Under the pieces are notes generated by a model that was not told the DNA's origin, did not search any database, and was given only the letters and a program-made list of their open reading frames with translations. This document shows positions 8,914 to 16,901 of a DNA stretch of 64,000 bases, in pieces. Each line of letters begins with the position of its first letter. The first letter of the stretch is position 1. A program made the translations under genes and the position numbers. The stretch spans positions 434,001 through 498,000 of the forward strand of contig NZ_JAIQXE010000002.1 of assembly GCF_020076305.1 (NCBI RefSeq), given 5' to 3'. This DNA is from Flavihumibacter profundi. Its GTDB lineage: Bacteria > Bacteroidota > Bacteroidia > Chitinophagales > Chitinophagaceae.

Positions 8914-8943
8914 GGTCAGCAATACTTAGAAGTATTACTGACC
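8914..8943. promoter_or_regulatory. Inverted repeat between element genes
   Basis: GGTCAG-x-AATACTT, a 3-base loop, then AGTATT-x-CTGACC gives a 13-bp stem with one mismatch, just upstream of the RadC-type gene start. No U-run follows on either strand, so it looks more like an operator or processing hairpin than a terminator. Confidence 0.55.
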
Positions 8944-8961
8944 TGTAAGTGTTGTTGTCTG

Positions 8962-9207
8962 TTAAAAGGATAGCTTAATTTCGAAGAGAGTATGTGGGAA
9001 GGGTCTACCAACCACCCAATAAAGTAATTCATCAGTTGGCGTTGCAGCTACCTCCTCGACCCAAACCCACATACCTTTTTTAAAATCAGTCGTATCTGTT
9101 GTGCATTTAACCCTAAAGGGGCAGTAGAGTTTTCTAAGTATCCCGGCATTATTTATTACCAGTATACTATTTGCATCACAATATTTTGGGATAAGTATGT
9201 ATTGCAT
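8962..9207 (-). CDS. Unknown small protein of element backbone
   Basis: An 81-residue protein with no signal peptide. It is beta-rich (WVWVEEVAATPTDELLYWVVG) and may form a small barrel. It lies 28 bases after DUF3871 and 72 before the RadC-type gene, all on one strand, so it is part of the element core rather than cargo. No family was recognised. The frame, ATG start and codon use fit its neighbours. Confidence 0.55.
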   Translation of the reverse strand: MQYILIPKYCDANSILVINNAGILRKLYCPFRVKCTTDTTDFKKGMWVWVEEVAATPTDELLYWVVGRPFPHTLFEIKLSF

Positions 9208-9235
9208 AATGAATTGGTGTATTGGCCATTGGGAT

Positions 9236-10225
9236 TTAGTTTAAGAACCAATTAGTTTCTTTCCTTTCCAATGCTACTCCTAAATCATGTGCAAATTGAA
9301 ATGCATTACTAGAGCGATCAAGGAATGTATCTATATAGCTGGATTTATTACTACCTGTAAGGAGGTTATATAATTTCCACAGGTTGATGTTCCCATTTTC
9401 TGCTTTGCAGAAGGAATTATCCCGGTAATAATCTTTTACAACCGAACCAAGTTGAGTATCACTTAATAGTAGTGGGGTGATTTCATTTCTCTGGTTTTGT
9501 GGTAAATTATTGTACATCCGGCATCTACCTATAAGGATGGCAAACTGTTGTTCGGTCAATTCATAATTTGCCAGTTTCTGCAATGCCGAAATATGTTTAT
9601 GTGCATTGTAGTTCTCAACCAAGGAACGAATACTTGCTTTAAGTTGTGAAGCATTTTTTACCTTTAGATCACTGATATAACCATCACTCCATACACATAG
9701 GTTGGTGCAAACCTTGTTCTGGAAGCCTACAAAAATTTTGAAATGCTCATCAGCACCTTTGCGATGGTATAAGTTGTCTAGGTTATATGCTTTTACACCT
9801 CCAATGGTTAGAGATAGTGTATTGCCAGCTATTGTGTCTTGAATTGAAGCGATTTCTATTGCAAATGCCATTCGTTCAAAGTAAAGTGTCTTTTCATGCT
9901 CTAAGAGCTGATTTGCGGGCTTCTGTTTCGCCTCGGGTATTCGTCCTTTAACTGGATGCGATAGCCTTACAGAGGGCTTTAAAATGATTTCCCCGGCGAA
10001 CAAATCAGCAACAATGGACTGAGTACATTCAATGAAATCCGAATGTGAAATTACTGGCTCATTATCCTTTATAAAAACCGGGATAACATGGCTAGCCTTT
10101 ATTTCCGATAAGGAACTTCGAACTGTATTGGCAATAATGAATGGACTACTGCTGGATTCTTGGTCTGAGCTTTCCCGATCATCTATTAAAGCAAGTTCTT
10201 CTCTATTGAATATTTCCGTTTCCAT
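9236..10225 (-). CDS. DUF3871 family protein
   Basis: A 329-residue protein recognised as DUF3871, a family of unknown function found on Bacteroidota mobile elements. The first 60 residues are Ser/Glu rich and probably disordered; the conserved part begins near IPVFIKDNEPVISH and includes KPSVRLSHPVKGR, AFAIEIASI and KAYNLDNLYHRKG. The start overlaps the 3' end of the ATPase gene by 23 bases, so the two are translated together and probably act in one DNA-processing step. A decayed relative lies at 38956-39414. The biochemical role is unknown. Confidence 0.8.
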   Translation of the reverse strand: METEIFNREELALIDDRESSDQESSSSPFIIANTVRSSLSEIKASHVIPVFIKDNEPVISHSDFIECTQSIVADLFAGEIILKPSVRLSHPVKGRIPEAKQKPANQLLEHEKTLYFERMAFAIEIASIQDTIAGNTLSLTIGGVKAYNLDNLYHRKGADEHFKIFVGFQNKVCTNLCVWSDGYISDLKVKNASQLKASIRSLVENYNAHKHISALQKLANYELTEQQFAILIGRCRMYNNLPQNQRNEITPLLLSDTQLGSVVKDYYRDNSFCKAENGNINLWKLYNLLTGSNKSSYIDTFLDRSSNAFQFAHDLGVALERKETNWFLN

Positions 10226-11093
10226 TTGCTGTTACATTTAGGTTGAGTAAATCATGAGTTTTTACGGAATTCGGCTTTACTACCGATTTTCGTAGGGTGA
10301 AATGTTCGTGATATGGCTTGTGCTTATCCGGATTTAGCATGTATAAAGCCAGTAGATCTGTCCAGTTATGGCATGCATTGATCCGCTTGATGAATCCTTC
10401 ATCTAATTCATCCTGAATCCCTTGGTTGCACCAGTTGGCAATAAGTTTCCCGGTTTCTACTGAAATGGTAAACTCTGGTTTGTCCATAAATAACCCGGTT
10501 CTGTCCTTTGTTGCTGTTGCATGGTGCTTTATATCTACATCTAGTACGATGGTCATTTCATAGTCCATTCCTTCGCGGGTTACGCCTTTAAGTCCAACCT
10601 TTTCAGGCACTTGCTTTCCATTACGCTCATTTAGAACATATTCCTGCTTGCTGCGTATTGTGCCGATTATGTGCGCCGGGCTTTGTAGTATGGATTGAAC
10701 AAAGGCGTTATGCCTTGGGGTTATTTTGGCCCAGTTGGTAAAAGAATTGCCAGCCATGTTCCCATGGATATCTAAGATTCCACCTGATCCTTCCCATTCA
10801 TGGCTAATGCTATCAATGATAATCACCTCAATTCCAGCATTTTCGCATAGGTGAATCGCATCCATATATTTTTCCGGTGTAAAAGGGGCAGCTATATTCA
10901 CGACAGAATATCCACCTAAATTGGCGTAAAGCGAGGCTGAATGATTTTCAGTATCTATTACTGCTATCTTTCCCCAATCTCCGCATAAGCCAAAGGCGAG
11001 CAATAATGCCCCCATTGTTTTCCCGCTTCCTGAGCATCCCTGCAAACCAAGCTTCATTTTAGCTTGTTTGCGTTGCGCAATTTTTAATTCCAT
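10203..11093 (-). CDS. RecA-like P-loop ATPase of phage/element type (AAA_24, Sak4-like)
   Basis: A 296-residue protein with Walker A GCSGSGKT (residues 19-26), a strand-Asp-x-Glu at VIDTEN and Walker B IIIDSISHEWEG (D94). The arrangement matches the compact RecA-fold ATPases of phages (Sak4 and AAA_24 types) that bind single strands with an SSB partner and help annealing. The C-terminal 80 residues are unassigned. It lies between the 114-residue gene and DUF3871, overlapping the latter. Role in element replication or recombination is by family analogy. Confidence 0.75.
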   Translation of the reverse strand: MELKIAQRKQAKMKLGLQGCSGSGKTMGALLLAFGLCGDWGKIAVIDTENHSASLYANLGGYSVVNIAAPFTPEKYMDAIHLCENAGIEVIIIDSISHEWEGSGGILDIHGNMAGNSFTNWAKITPRHNAFVQSILQSPAHIIGTIRSKQEYVLNERNGKQVPEKVGLKGVTREGMDYEMTIVLDVDIKHHATATKDRTGLFMDKPEFTISVETGKLIANWCNQGIQDELDEGFIKRINACHNWTDLLALYMLNPDKHKPYHEHFTLRKSVVKPNSVKTHDLLNLNVTANGNGNIQ

Positions 11094-11150
11094 TAGTGAT
11101 CAATTTGAAGGTTAAAAAATGAAAAGGCGGTTTTAGCCGCCTTGCCTGTG

Positions 11151-11495
11151 TTATACTGTAACTCTGGAAATAGGCTTTTCCAGCATCATCATAGGTTTCT
11201 CATCTGGTACATACACATAGGTGTGGCTGAGGATAAGTATTTCCCCAGTTTCTTTAACTGTGTATTCATAAGATTCTGCTTCGACGCGATCTATGCGTCC
11301 CGGCATTTGTCTTCCAATTAAGGATTTGGCAATCTCCTCCGAAAAAGTGGAAGAAATAGTGCACCGCTTGGCAGTTGCATAAAACCTTCCGGTTTCTGTG
11401 GATTGTATCATTTCCACATCACCAGATAATTCCAGAGCGATAAAAGATTTTCCTTCATTGCTCTGCCGAACAAAATAATTTGAGATAGTAACCAT
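11151..11495 (-). CDS. Unknown small beta-rich element protein
   Basis: A 114-residue protein that reads as mostly beta strands (FIALELSGDVEMI, GRFYATAKRCTISSTF, EILILSHTYVYV) with no signal peptide. It is the first gene of the leftward backbone operon, 57 bases before the RecA-like ATPase. Its place beside a Sak4-like ATPase would fit a single-strand-binding or accessory protein, but no OB-fold signature could be confirmed. It diverges from the excisionase-like gene across a GC-rich control region. Confidence 0.55.
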   Translation of the reverse strand: MVTISNYFVRQSNEGKSFIALELSGDVEMIQSTETGRFYATAKRCTISSTFSEEIAKSLIGRQMPGRIDRVEAESYEYTVKETGEILILSHTYVYVPDEKPMMMLEKPISRVTV

Positions 11496-11597
11496 TTTAA
11501 AATGATTTTAAATTTAAGAATGGCTTCAGCCTAGGAGCTTAAAATAGTTTGAGCACCCGGGGCATGGAAGCACTGTCAGAAGCAAGGGGGGGAGGTG

Positions 11598-11642
11598 TTG
11601 GCACCGGGCAAGAGTGTGGGCCTATATTTAAAGTACCGGTAC
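11598..11642 (+). promoter_or_regulatory. Promoter and possible operator of excisionase-like gene
   Basis: TTG at 11598-11600 and TATATTTA at 11623-11630, 22 bases apart, fit the Bacteroidota -33/-7 pattern. A 10-bp palindrome GTACCGGTAC at 11633-11642 sits just after the -7 box, where a repressor or the gene product itself could bind. The gene starts at 11685. Confidence 0.5.
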
Positions 11643-11684
11643 CCCAATAAACTTAGGGTATTTCATAAATTGAGGAAAAGACTA

Positions 11685-11978
11685 ATGAGACCCTCTATTA
11701 TCCTTCAAGGAATAACACTGGATGAATTCCTGTTCCAAATCGAATCGATTATTGATAAGAAAGTTCAAGAGGCAGTAGACCGCCTGCAAAAACCAAATGC
11801 TTATAAATTCATGAATGCAAAAGAGGTAAGCGCTTGGCTACAAATTAGTACCGTCACCCTGCATAATTGGGCTAAAGCAGGTAATATCAAACAGCACCGG
11901 GTAGGTTCCAAGGTCCTTTATCGCTCTGACGAAGTTGAAGCTGCTTTAGCTGGGAAGAAATTTAAAAGACGGTGGTAG
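11685..11978 (+). CDS. Excisionase-like helix-turn-helix protein (MerR/HTH_17 type)
   Basis: A 97-residue protein with an N-terminal helical part (30-45) and a C-terminal winged helix of the HTH_17 type (FMNAKEVSAWLQISTVTLHNWAKAG, then HRVGSKVLYRSDEVEAAL, shortened here), basic at the end. In Bacteroidota elements such proteins act as excision factors or regulators. The start ATG 11685 is chosen for the GAGGAAAAG upstream and conserved-domain fit; a longer frame to 11595 would read through GC-rich control DNA. Its own promoter with a palindrome points to autoregulation. It diverges from the backbone operon. Confidence 0.7.
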   Translation: MRPSIILQGITLDEFLFQIESIIDKKVQEAVDRLQKPNAYKFMNAKEVSAWLQISTVTLHNWAKAGNIKQHRVGSKVLYRSDEVEAALAGKKFKRRW

Positions 11979-12130
11979 AATCAAAAATGCTATAGTATTA
12001 ATAATAGGATGGGAGTACCTGATTGTTCTGGAATGGCTTAAAAAATGAACCTTTTTTATGGGGTGTTTAAATGGCTATATTTAAAATAGTATCTTTTTAA
12101 GATTTAAATAAGTGAAATATGTTATAATGG

Positions 12131-12577
12131 TTACTCCTTCACACCAATGAATATGTAATATTTCTCTGGACTCATCAAAGGGCCAGTAACAATTTGGAAA
12201 CTGATTCTTTTAAGTTCAGGTTCGTAGGTGAAATCTAAACCATCACCAAATCCGGTATCTGATCCAACCACATCTATATTACCACTTTTCTGAGGCTTTA
12301 CTTTACCTGAAAAAATTGGTGATGATTCTTCCGTATTTTTCTCCACGATAAAGGGAGGTAATGGACCGTTGCTTAATTGTTTGATTGAATAGGTGTTGCC
12401 TCCAGTTTTTGAAACCTGTATTTTAAAATTGAAGTCTTGATAGCCAAAGTTCGTTTCATGTAAAAAACCTGTGTAATTGCCTATAGGCAAATCAATCCCT
12501 ACTGTAGAAGGAGCAGCACTTTTTTTGCATGATATTAATATAGCCGAAAATGTAAGTATTGCAATTAGATATTTCAT
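12131..12577 (-). CDS. Small lipoprotein, unknown
   Basis: A 148-residue protein with a lipoprotein signal (hydrophobic stretch then LISC, Cys at residue 17) and a beta-rich mature part (GNYTGFLHETNFGYQDFNF and following strands). It should be anchored in the periplasm or outer membrane. It follows the other lipoprotein gene by 25 bases on the same strand, forming a two-gene cargo unit. No family was recognised. Confidence 0.6.
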   Translation of the reverse strand: MKYLIAILTFSAILISCKKSAAPSTVGIDLPIGNYTGFLHETNFGYQDFNFKIQVSKTGGNTYSIKQLSNGPLPPFIVEKNTEESSPIFSGKVKPQKSGNIDVVGSDTGFGDGLDFTYEPELKRISFQIVTGPLMSPEKYYIFIGVKE

Positions 12578-12602
12578 AATAATTTTTATTTAGTTGGTGG
12601 AT

Positions 12603-13433
12603 TCAATTAGAAGCATAACTATAACTCATGTATTGTGAGCCATCAATTTTAATTTCAGTTATATATCCATCATTATTAAAGGTGTAAGTTGGCAATATGG
12701 TTTTATTCACTCCGGAAGGTGTTTTGTATGAAATGCTCGATAGGCATTTTGTTCCATAAAAAATATTTATTGGATAACTTGAGCCAATATTCGTTGATCC
12801 AAAAAGGGAATACGCTTTCTGAAATGGATCAATAAAATACATAAATGGGCTAATAAGTTTCCAGTTAGTTTCCTGATTTGAATATGAAATTTCGGCGGTT
12901 CCTAATAACACTTTTTTCCCGTCGTAATACCTGATTTTGGATGGGTCTTTAAAACTATTCATTTCATATTCCTCATATGCATAAGGTTTGTCCTGATATG
13001 TTTTAGTCACCTTTGATATATCTCCAGTTACCAATAAACCTGCCTGCCATTTCGGATGTTGATATATGGGTAATGTATCTTTACTGCAAATGATGGGATC
13101 GAAAGTGGCTTTTAAGTAATATACAGAATCAACTACTTGGTACCCATTAGTGAAATGGTCGGCAATCAGATAGGAAAGATCCGTTGAATAAGGTAATTGA
13201 GTCATTTGTATATCATCTCCTGTATTTCCTGCTAACCCGGTAATTTCATCACCTGTATAGGTAACTGTATATTGGTTTGAAGTAGTGGGGTCTCCAGTAA
13301 GGTGATGGTTGATAATTTTGGCAAGATGGTATTTTCCGGCGTCTTGAGGTGAATCATCGGGTTTGGAGCAGCTTAAGATTGTAATGAAAATGGTTATTAG
13401 GCACATTAAAGCCTTTAAATTGATTTTCGGCAT
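12603..13433 (-). CDS. Lipoprotein of the DUF4595-like type
   Basis: About 276 residues with a signal peptide and lipobox (FITILSC). The mature part is a repeated beta hairpin pattern with short turns (YTVTYTGDEITGLAGN, then NNDGYITEIKIDGSQYMSYSY), similar to the DUF4595/YD-like surface lipoproteins of Bacteroidota. The start is set at ATG 13433; the open frame extends upstream through a structured leader that would not encode a signal peptide. It is the first gene of a lipoprotein pair placed between the excisionase-like gene and the primase operon, so it is cargo. Confidence 0.6.
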   Translation of the reverse strand: MPKINLKALMCLITIFITILSCSKPDDSPQDAGKYHLAKIINHHLTGDPTTSNQYTVTYTGDEITGLAGNTGDDIQMTQLPYSTDLSYLIADHFTNGYQVVDSVYYLKATFDPIICSKDTLPIYQHPKWQAGLLVTGDISKVTKTYQDKPYAYEEYEMNSFKDPSKIRYYDGKKVLLGTAEISYSNQETNWKLISPFMYFIDPFQKAYSLFGSTNIGSSYPINIFYGTKCLSSISYKTPSGVNKTILPTYTFNNDGYITEIKIDGSQYMSYSYASN

Positions 13434-13455
13434 ATGGTTAAGGTTTAATAAAAAA

Positions 13456-13544
13456 ATGGCGTGGAACTTAGCAATTACCTGCGCCTGAAGGAGGGTCGAA
13501 TCTCCTGTACAACAAGGTAACGTAAGTCCACGCCGTAGCGTGGC
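13456..13544 (-). promoter_or_regulatory. Structured leader with competing hairpins (attenuator-like)
   Basis: Read on the minus strand, GGCGTGGACTTA (from 13534) can pair with TAAGTTCCACGCC ending at 13458, which is followed by seven T bases: a long terminator-like stem with an inner small hairpin (GGAG/CTCC). The same GGCGTGG segment can pair instead with CCACGC just before it (CCACG/CGTGG, 13529-13544). Such mutually exclusive pairing just ahead of a lipoprotein start (13433) is what an attenuator looks like. The rest of 13545-13768 has an 8-bp inverted repeat (AATTTATG-tttt-CATAAATT at 13639-13658) and no gene. Confidence 0.45.
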
Positions 13545-13768
13545 ACTTATCATATACCTCCCCGTTGTACTTTCAAATTTTCGACCTTTCTCAGACATCA
13601 GGAGCGTATAGCTAAATGCTACAATATAGGGTTTACGAAATTTATGTTTTCATAAATTGGTTCTTAAGTTTGATTGCAATTTAGCCTCTTTCGAGGGTTT
13701 TTTAAAAAATGTCATTATCTATATTAGATCTTGGCCAATAATATTTTGTAAAAGGATCATTCATTCAT

Positions 13769-15343
13769 TCACTCACTCGATTTTTCCACCATAGGTTCCG
13801 ATTGTTTCTCTGATGAACTTAGTGAATGAAGTGAATCATTTTCGAAGACTTTGTTCTGAGCAAATACATATATACTGCCACCAGCCCCTAACCTTTGAGA
13901 ATGAAATCCTAGTGCTTTTAATTTTTCAGAAAATTTCCTTGTACTTATGCAATGAAAATGATTACCCCTGCAATGATGTAAATATTCAGTGTATAAATCT
14001 CGAAATGAAATTTTGTGTGTTGAGCTTTGAACGATTCCTGATTCCTCAAAATAACTTAGGACAGTGTCGGAATTTATTTTGAACGAATTTAAGGTTTCTT
14101 GAACTATAGTATTTTTACTGAAATTTTTATTTTCTAGCAATCTATTCAAGCCACTCAATATCCAGTTGAATACCCCAGCTAGTTCATTATTTATAATTTC
14201 TTTTGCCAATGATGCATTCCGTTCATTTTCTGGGATAGTTACATTAAAGGGTATTATAATAAATCTTCTGTAAAAAGCTTCATTATCTTCTACGTTTTGT
14301 GGTAGTTCATTGCAATTGAAACATAGTCTTGCATAATTTGTTATTATTACGGAATTTTGATACTTTAATCTTGCTTGAATTGGCTCCCCTGAAGTTAGTA
14401 ATTTGAAAATTTCAGTATCAATATTTGGCTTGTTGTCACTCCCATAATTTAGAAGCTTGTTGGCAATTAAGTATCTGTTATGTTCCTGTGTTAAATTTGA
14501 AAGTGAAAAGTTGGAAACATTTTCTTGCCCTAGTAATGCATTTATTATTTCAAAGAAAACGGACTTCCCATTTGCTCCTGATCCATATAAAAGCAAACAT
14601 TTTTCAAGCTTTAAGTTTTTCGCGAAAATATACCCCATAAATTCAGCTAATATGGATTGTACTCCGTTATCAGGTAGTACCCTATCAAGATATCTTTGAA
14701 ATATAGGTGCTGTGGCTTTTTCATCAAAATTGAAGTTTAGCTGATAAGTTAATCTATCTTCATTCCTAAATTCTCTAAGAAATTGTCCTTTATCAGTTAT
14801 TTCAAAAGTGCCGTTTTTTAGGTTTATCAGAATTTTTGGTTCACTCTTTGACACCATCATATAATCATTTTCTGACGCTATAAACTGCCTATATAATTGG
14901 TCCCTGAATTTATAATACTGTGCCAAAGTCCTCGGGACGCCCATTTTTTGTGCCATCTCACCTAAAAAAAGTTTGAAACTTTCAGTATTTAAGGATTTCC
15001 AATATTCCCCATTGTATAAATGTGGATAATCATTAAAAGGCTTTAAATTCACATTGATTTGATTGGATATGCGTTTCAACTCATCAATTGATGAAACAAC
15101 AAGTACTCTTTCATTGATCTTTTCAGATTCACTTAGATTGGAGACCGCTCTAAAATCTGTTTGCATAATTGCAGAAAGTAATTGTTTCAATGTGCTATCA
15201 ACTGTTGAAAGGCTTTTATGTTCTTTCAGTGGAACATTTGGTTGAACTTCTGATTTTTCAGTAATTCTAATTCTTTCTGTTACTAGATGTCTCTTTTTTT
15301 GTGTGATTTGCATAAAATAGATGCTACTAATTTTATGTAGCAT
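13769..15343 (-). CDS. Phage/plasmid primase-helicase (D5 / SF3 helicase family)
   Basis: A 524-residue protein with the SF3/D5 helicase core: Walker A YGSGANGKS (K260), then the D5-type LLNYGSDNKP, CFNCNELP and RRFIIIPF motifs, and a C-terminal winged-helix-like region. The first 150 residues hold a D5_N-like linker but no recognisable primase catalytic motif, so it may be helicase only. It would unwind the element's replication origin. It follows the 295-residue gene by 59 bases. The start may be 15343 or the in-frame ATG at 15313; both lie within or after an inverted repeat (15321-15343). Confidence 0.85.
   Translation of the reverse strand: MLHKISSIYFMQITQKKRHLVTERIRITEKSEVQPNVPLKEHKSLSTVDSTLKQLLSAIMQTDFRAVSNLSESEKINERVLVVSSIDELKRISNQINVNLKPFNDYPHLYNGEYWKSLNTESFKLFLGEMAQKMGVPRTLAQYYKFRDQLYRQFIASENDYMMVSKSEPKILINLKNGTFEITDKGQFLREFRNEDRLTYQLNFNFDEKATAPIFQRYLDRVLPDNGVQSILAEFMGYIFAKNLKLEKCLLLYGSGANGKSVFFEIINALLGQENVSNFSLSNLTQEHNRYLIANKLLNYGSDNKPNIDTEIFKLLTSGEPIQARLKYQNSVIITNYARLCFNCNELPQNVEDNEAFYRRFIIIPFNVTIPENERNASLAKEIINNELAGVFNWILSGLNRLLENKNFSKNTIVQETLNSFKINSDTVLSYFEESGIVQSSTHKISFRDLYTEYLHHCRGNHFHCISTRKFSEKLKALGFHSQRLGAGGSIYVFAQNKVFENDSLHSLSSSEKQSEPMVEKSSE
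15321..15343. promoter_or_regulatory. Inverted repeat over primase-helicase start
   Basis: ATGCTAC, a 9-base spacer and GTAGCAT form a perfect 7-bp inverted repeat that covers the first possible start codon of the primase-helicase gene. It could fold in the mRNA and hide the start, or serve as an operator. Confidence 0.4.
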
Positions 15344-15402
15344 AACAAAGTAACTCTACCTATAAAGGGTTTAGGGTAAACTAGTAAGAGGGCTTACTAA
15401 TC

Positions 15403-16290
15403 TTACCGTTTTAAGATTTTTGAAAAAAAAGTATCAATTTCTTTCTTCCCTTTAACTTCTATTGTACCATTATACGATTTACTCAAATTTACGGCCGTAA
15501 ATGGCTTCCCATTTTTACTTATAAATCTTCGAGATTTTGCAATTGTTGCCCATAAGTTTTGGACATTAGGAAAAAGTTTACTTAAAATGTATGCTGCTTG
15601 TCTAGTTTCACAGCCAAATTGTATTAATTCCGTCTTTATCAAATTTGGCTGTGATGTAAGAATTCTTACAAAAGATGATTCGGTTGTTAAATCCTTATTT
15701 ATAAAATCTCCTGATTCTAAATTTAATTCATTATAGATTTGGCTAAGTGACGCTTCTGGTCCTTGGTATACGAGTTGGTATTGATGTATTTGTGATTTCT
15801 TGGTGCCTTTTTTCTGGACAGTATTTACTCCTTGCTTTTGAATAGTTTGCTTTAGACTAATTATCAAACTCTGTAATCTTCTGGAATAATCTACAAGGAA
15901 TAATTTTAATTCATCAGATTCAGGTTGCTCGGAAATTGAAAGGAATATTTTTCTGAAATCTATTGATATGTAGTTTGAAAACTCTTCTTTATATAATGCA
16001 TCTTCAATTATTATTGGAAGAGCAATTTGGATTTCAGATTGAAGATTCTTTTCTAAATTGTAAAGGACAGTTTGGAGTGCTTTTTGAAGTGTTACGATAT
16101 CCCTGCCATCTGTGAAGGGATTAAATCTTGAATCATCCTCATCATATTCGTATATCCGGTAATCATTTTTGGCATCGTAAGTTACATTCTCTATAAAATG
16201 TGAAGATATTTGTGGATTTCTAAAATCGTGAATGAACTTGTTTAAGCCTTCAGATGTGAGTAGGGTAGTAATTTTATTTAGAATCCTCAT
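15403..16290 (-). CDS. Unknown element protein upstream of primase-helicase
   Basis: A 295-residue soluble protein, helical in its first 180 residues with a lysine-rich hinge (about 165-175), then a second domain. Similar proteins of unknown function often sit next to replication genes in Bacteroidota elements, but no family can be named with certainty. The C-terminal domain (TRQAAYILSKLFPN, RRFISKNGKPF) may be a small DNA-binding fold. It is co-transcribed with the primase-helicase and could be an origin-binding or regulatory partner. Confidence 0.55.
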   Translation of the reverse strand: MRILNKITTLLTSEGLNKFIHDFRNPQISSHFIENVTYDAKNDYRIYEYDEDDSRFNPFTDGRDIVTLQKALQTVLYNLEKNLQSEIQIALPIIIEDALYKEEFSNYISIDFRKIFLSISEQPESDELKLFLVDYSRRLQSLIISLKQTIQKQGVNTVQKKGTKKSQIHQYQLVYQGPEASLSQIYNELNLESGDFINKDLTTESSFVRILTSQPNLIKTELIQFGCETRQAAYILSKLFPNVQNLWATIAKSRRFISKNGKPFTAVNLSKSYNGTIEVKGKKEIDTFFSKILKR

Positions 16291-16356
16291 TTTGTATTAT
16301 GTTTCGGATAAGAATCATTTAGAGAAATATTATTTTAAATATATATGTTCTAATTA

Positions 16357-16377
16357 TTCATTCCGTTCATTCACTCA
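16357..16377. repeat. GAATGA-type repeat at head of primase operon
   Basis: On the minus strand this reads GAGTGAATGAACGGAATGAA. Similar words (AGTGAGTGAATGAATGAATG, AGTGAATGAAGTGAATCA) lie at 13758-13779 and 13830-13847 at the far end of the same operon. Such short direct repeats around a replication gene could be iterons; this is only a pattern match. Confidence 0.3.
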
Positions 16378-16415
16378 TATTTCTTAAAAAGCGGCAAATA
16401 AAAGCCTGTAAAAGC

Positions 16416-16446
16416 TTGGTAATTAACAAAATAAGAATTATATTTG
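16416..16446 (+). promoter_or_regulatory. Promoter for 89-residue gene
   Basis: TTG at 16416-16418 and TATATTTG at 16439-16446, 20 bases apart, give a near-perfect Bacteroidota promoter. The start codon is 100 bases downstream; the leader contains an AT-rich inverted repeat (AAATTAAA/TTTAATTT near 16475-16495). The intergenic region 16291-16546 is otherwise AT-rich and without genes. Confidence 0.6.
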
Positions 16447-16546
16447 TATTATATATAAAAGGTTGATTTATATTAAAATTAAACTTCCTTTTAATTTAGC
16501 ATTGCGATTTTGCAAGCAATTATTTTTTAACTAAAGAACAAAAAAT

Positions 16547-16816
16547 ATGCTTACGAAAAAGCAAACAAGGCAAAAGAGATTCTGGTCATCTAAAGGCACA
16601 GAACTTATAAATCAAATTGAAGACTCTTCCGGAGTGCCAGTTTTTTTAACTGGTTTTAAAACTCACTTACAAAAGTTGAAGGAATTGGTCCAGCGGTTCC
16701 CGAATAACAAATTTTATGCTTCTTTATGGAGGCAATCAAAACGGTATTCATTTAGTCCAAAACAATTGTCTAGCATTTATGAATGCTACGATAAGTGGAT
16801 AAATAAGTTGCAATAG
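16547..16816 (+). CDS. Unknown small basic protein
   Basis: An 89-residue, Lys/Arg/Gln-rich protein (MLTKKQTRQKRFWSSKG start) with a C-terminal helical part (LSSIYECYDKWINKL). The charge suggests nucleic-acid binding. It has the best promoter match in the element and a separate transcription unit pointing towards the HNH gene and integrase. No family was recognised; a regulator of excision or replication is possible. Confidence 0.55.
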   Translation: MLTKKQTRQKRFWSSKGTELINQIEDSSGVPVFLTGFKTHLQKLKELVQRFPNNKFYASLWRQSKRYSFSPKQLSSIYECYDKWINKLQ

Positions 16817-16901
16817 GGATCAAAAATAATTTAATAAAATTAGAGACATTTTTCTCTTTACAAGATAGCCCAAATCATTGGGGAAAGTAAAGCATAGAAA
16901 A

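Noticed and set aside
10203-10225. Overlap of DUF3871 and the ATPase gene as a possible frameshifted fusion
   Set aside because: Each has its own start and complete domain; short overlaps are normal in operons.
13685-13703. Small hairpin CCTC-tttc-GAGG followed by T bases on the plus strand
   Set aside because: The stem is only 4 bp and no plus-strand gene leads into it.
16475-16520. AT-rich inverted repeats before the 89-residue gene as a replication origin
   Set aside because: In DNA of this composition such repeats are common, and no clear iteron series is present.
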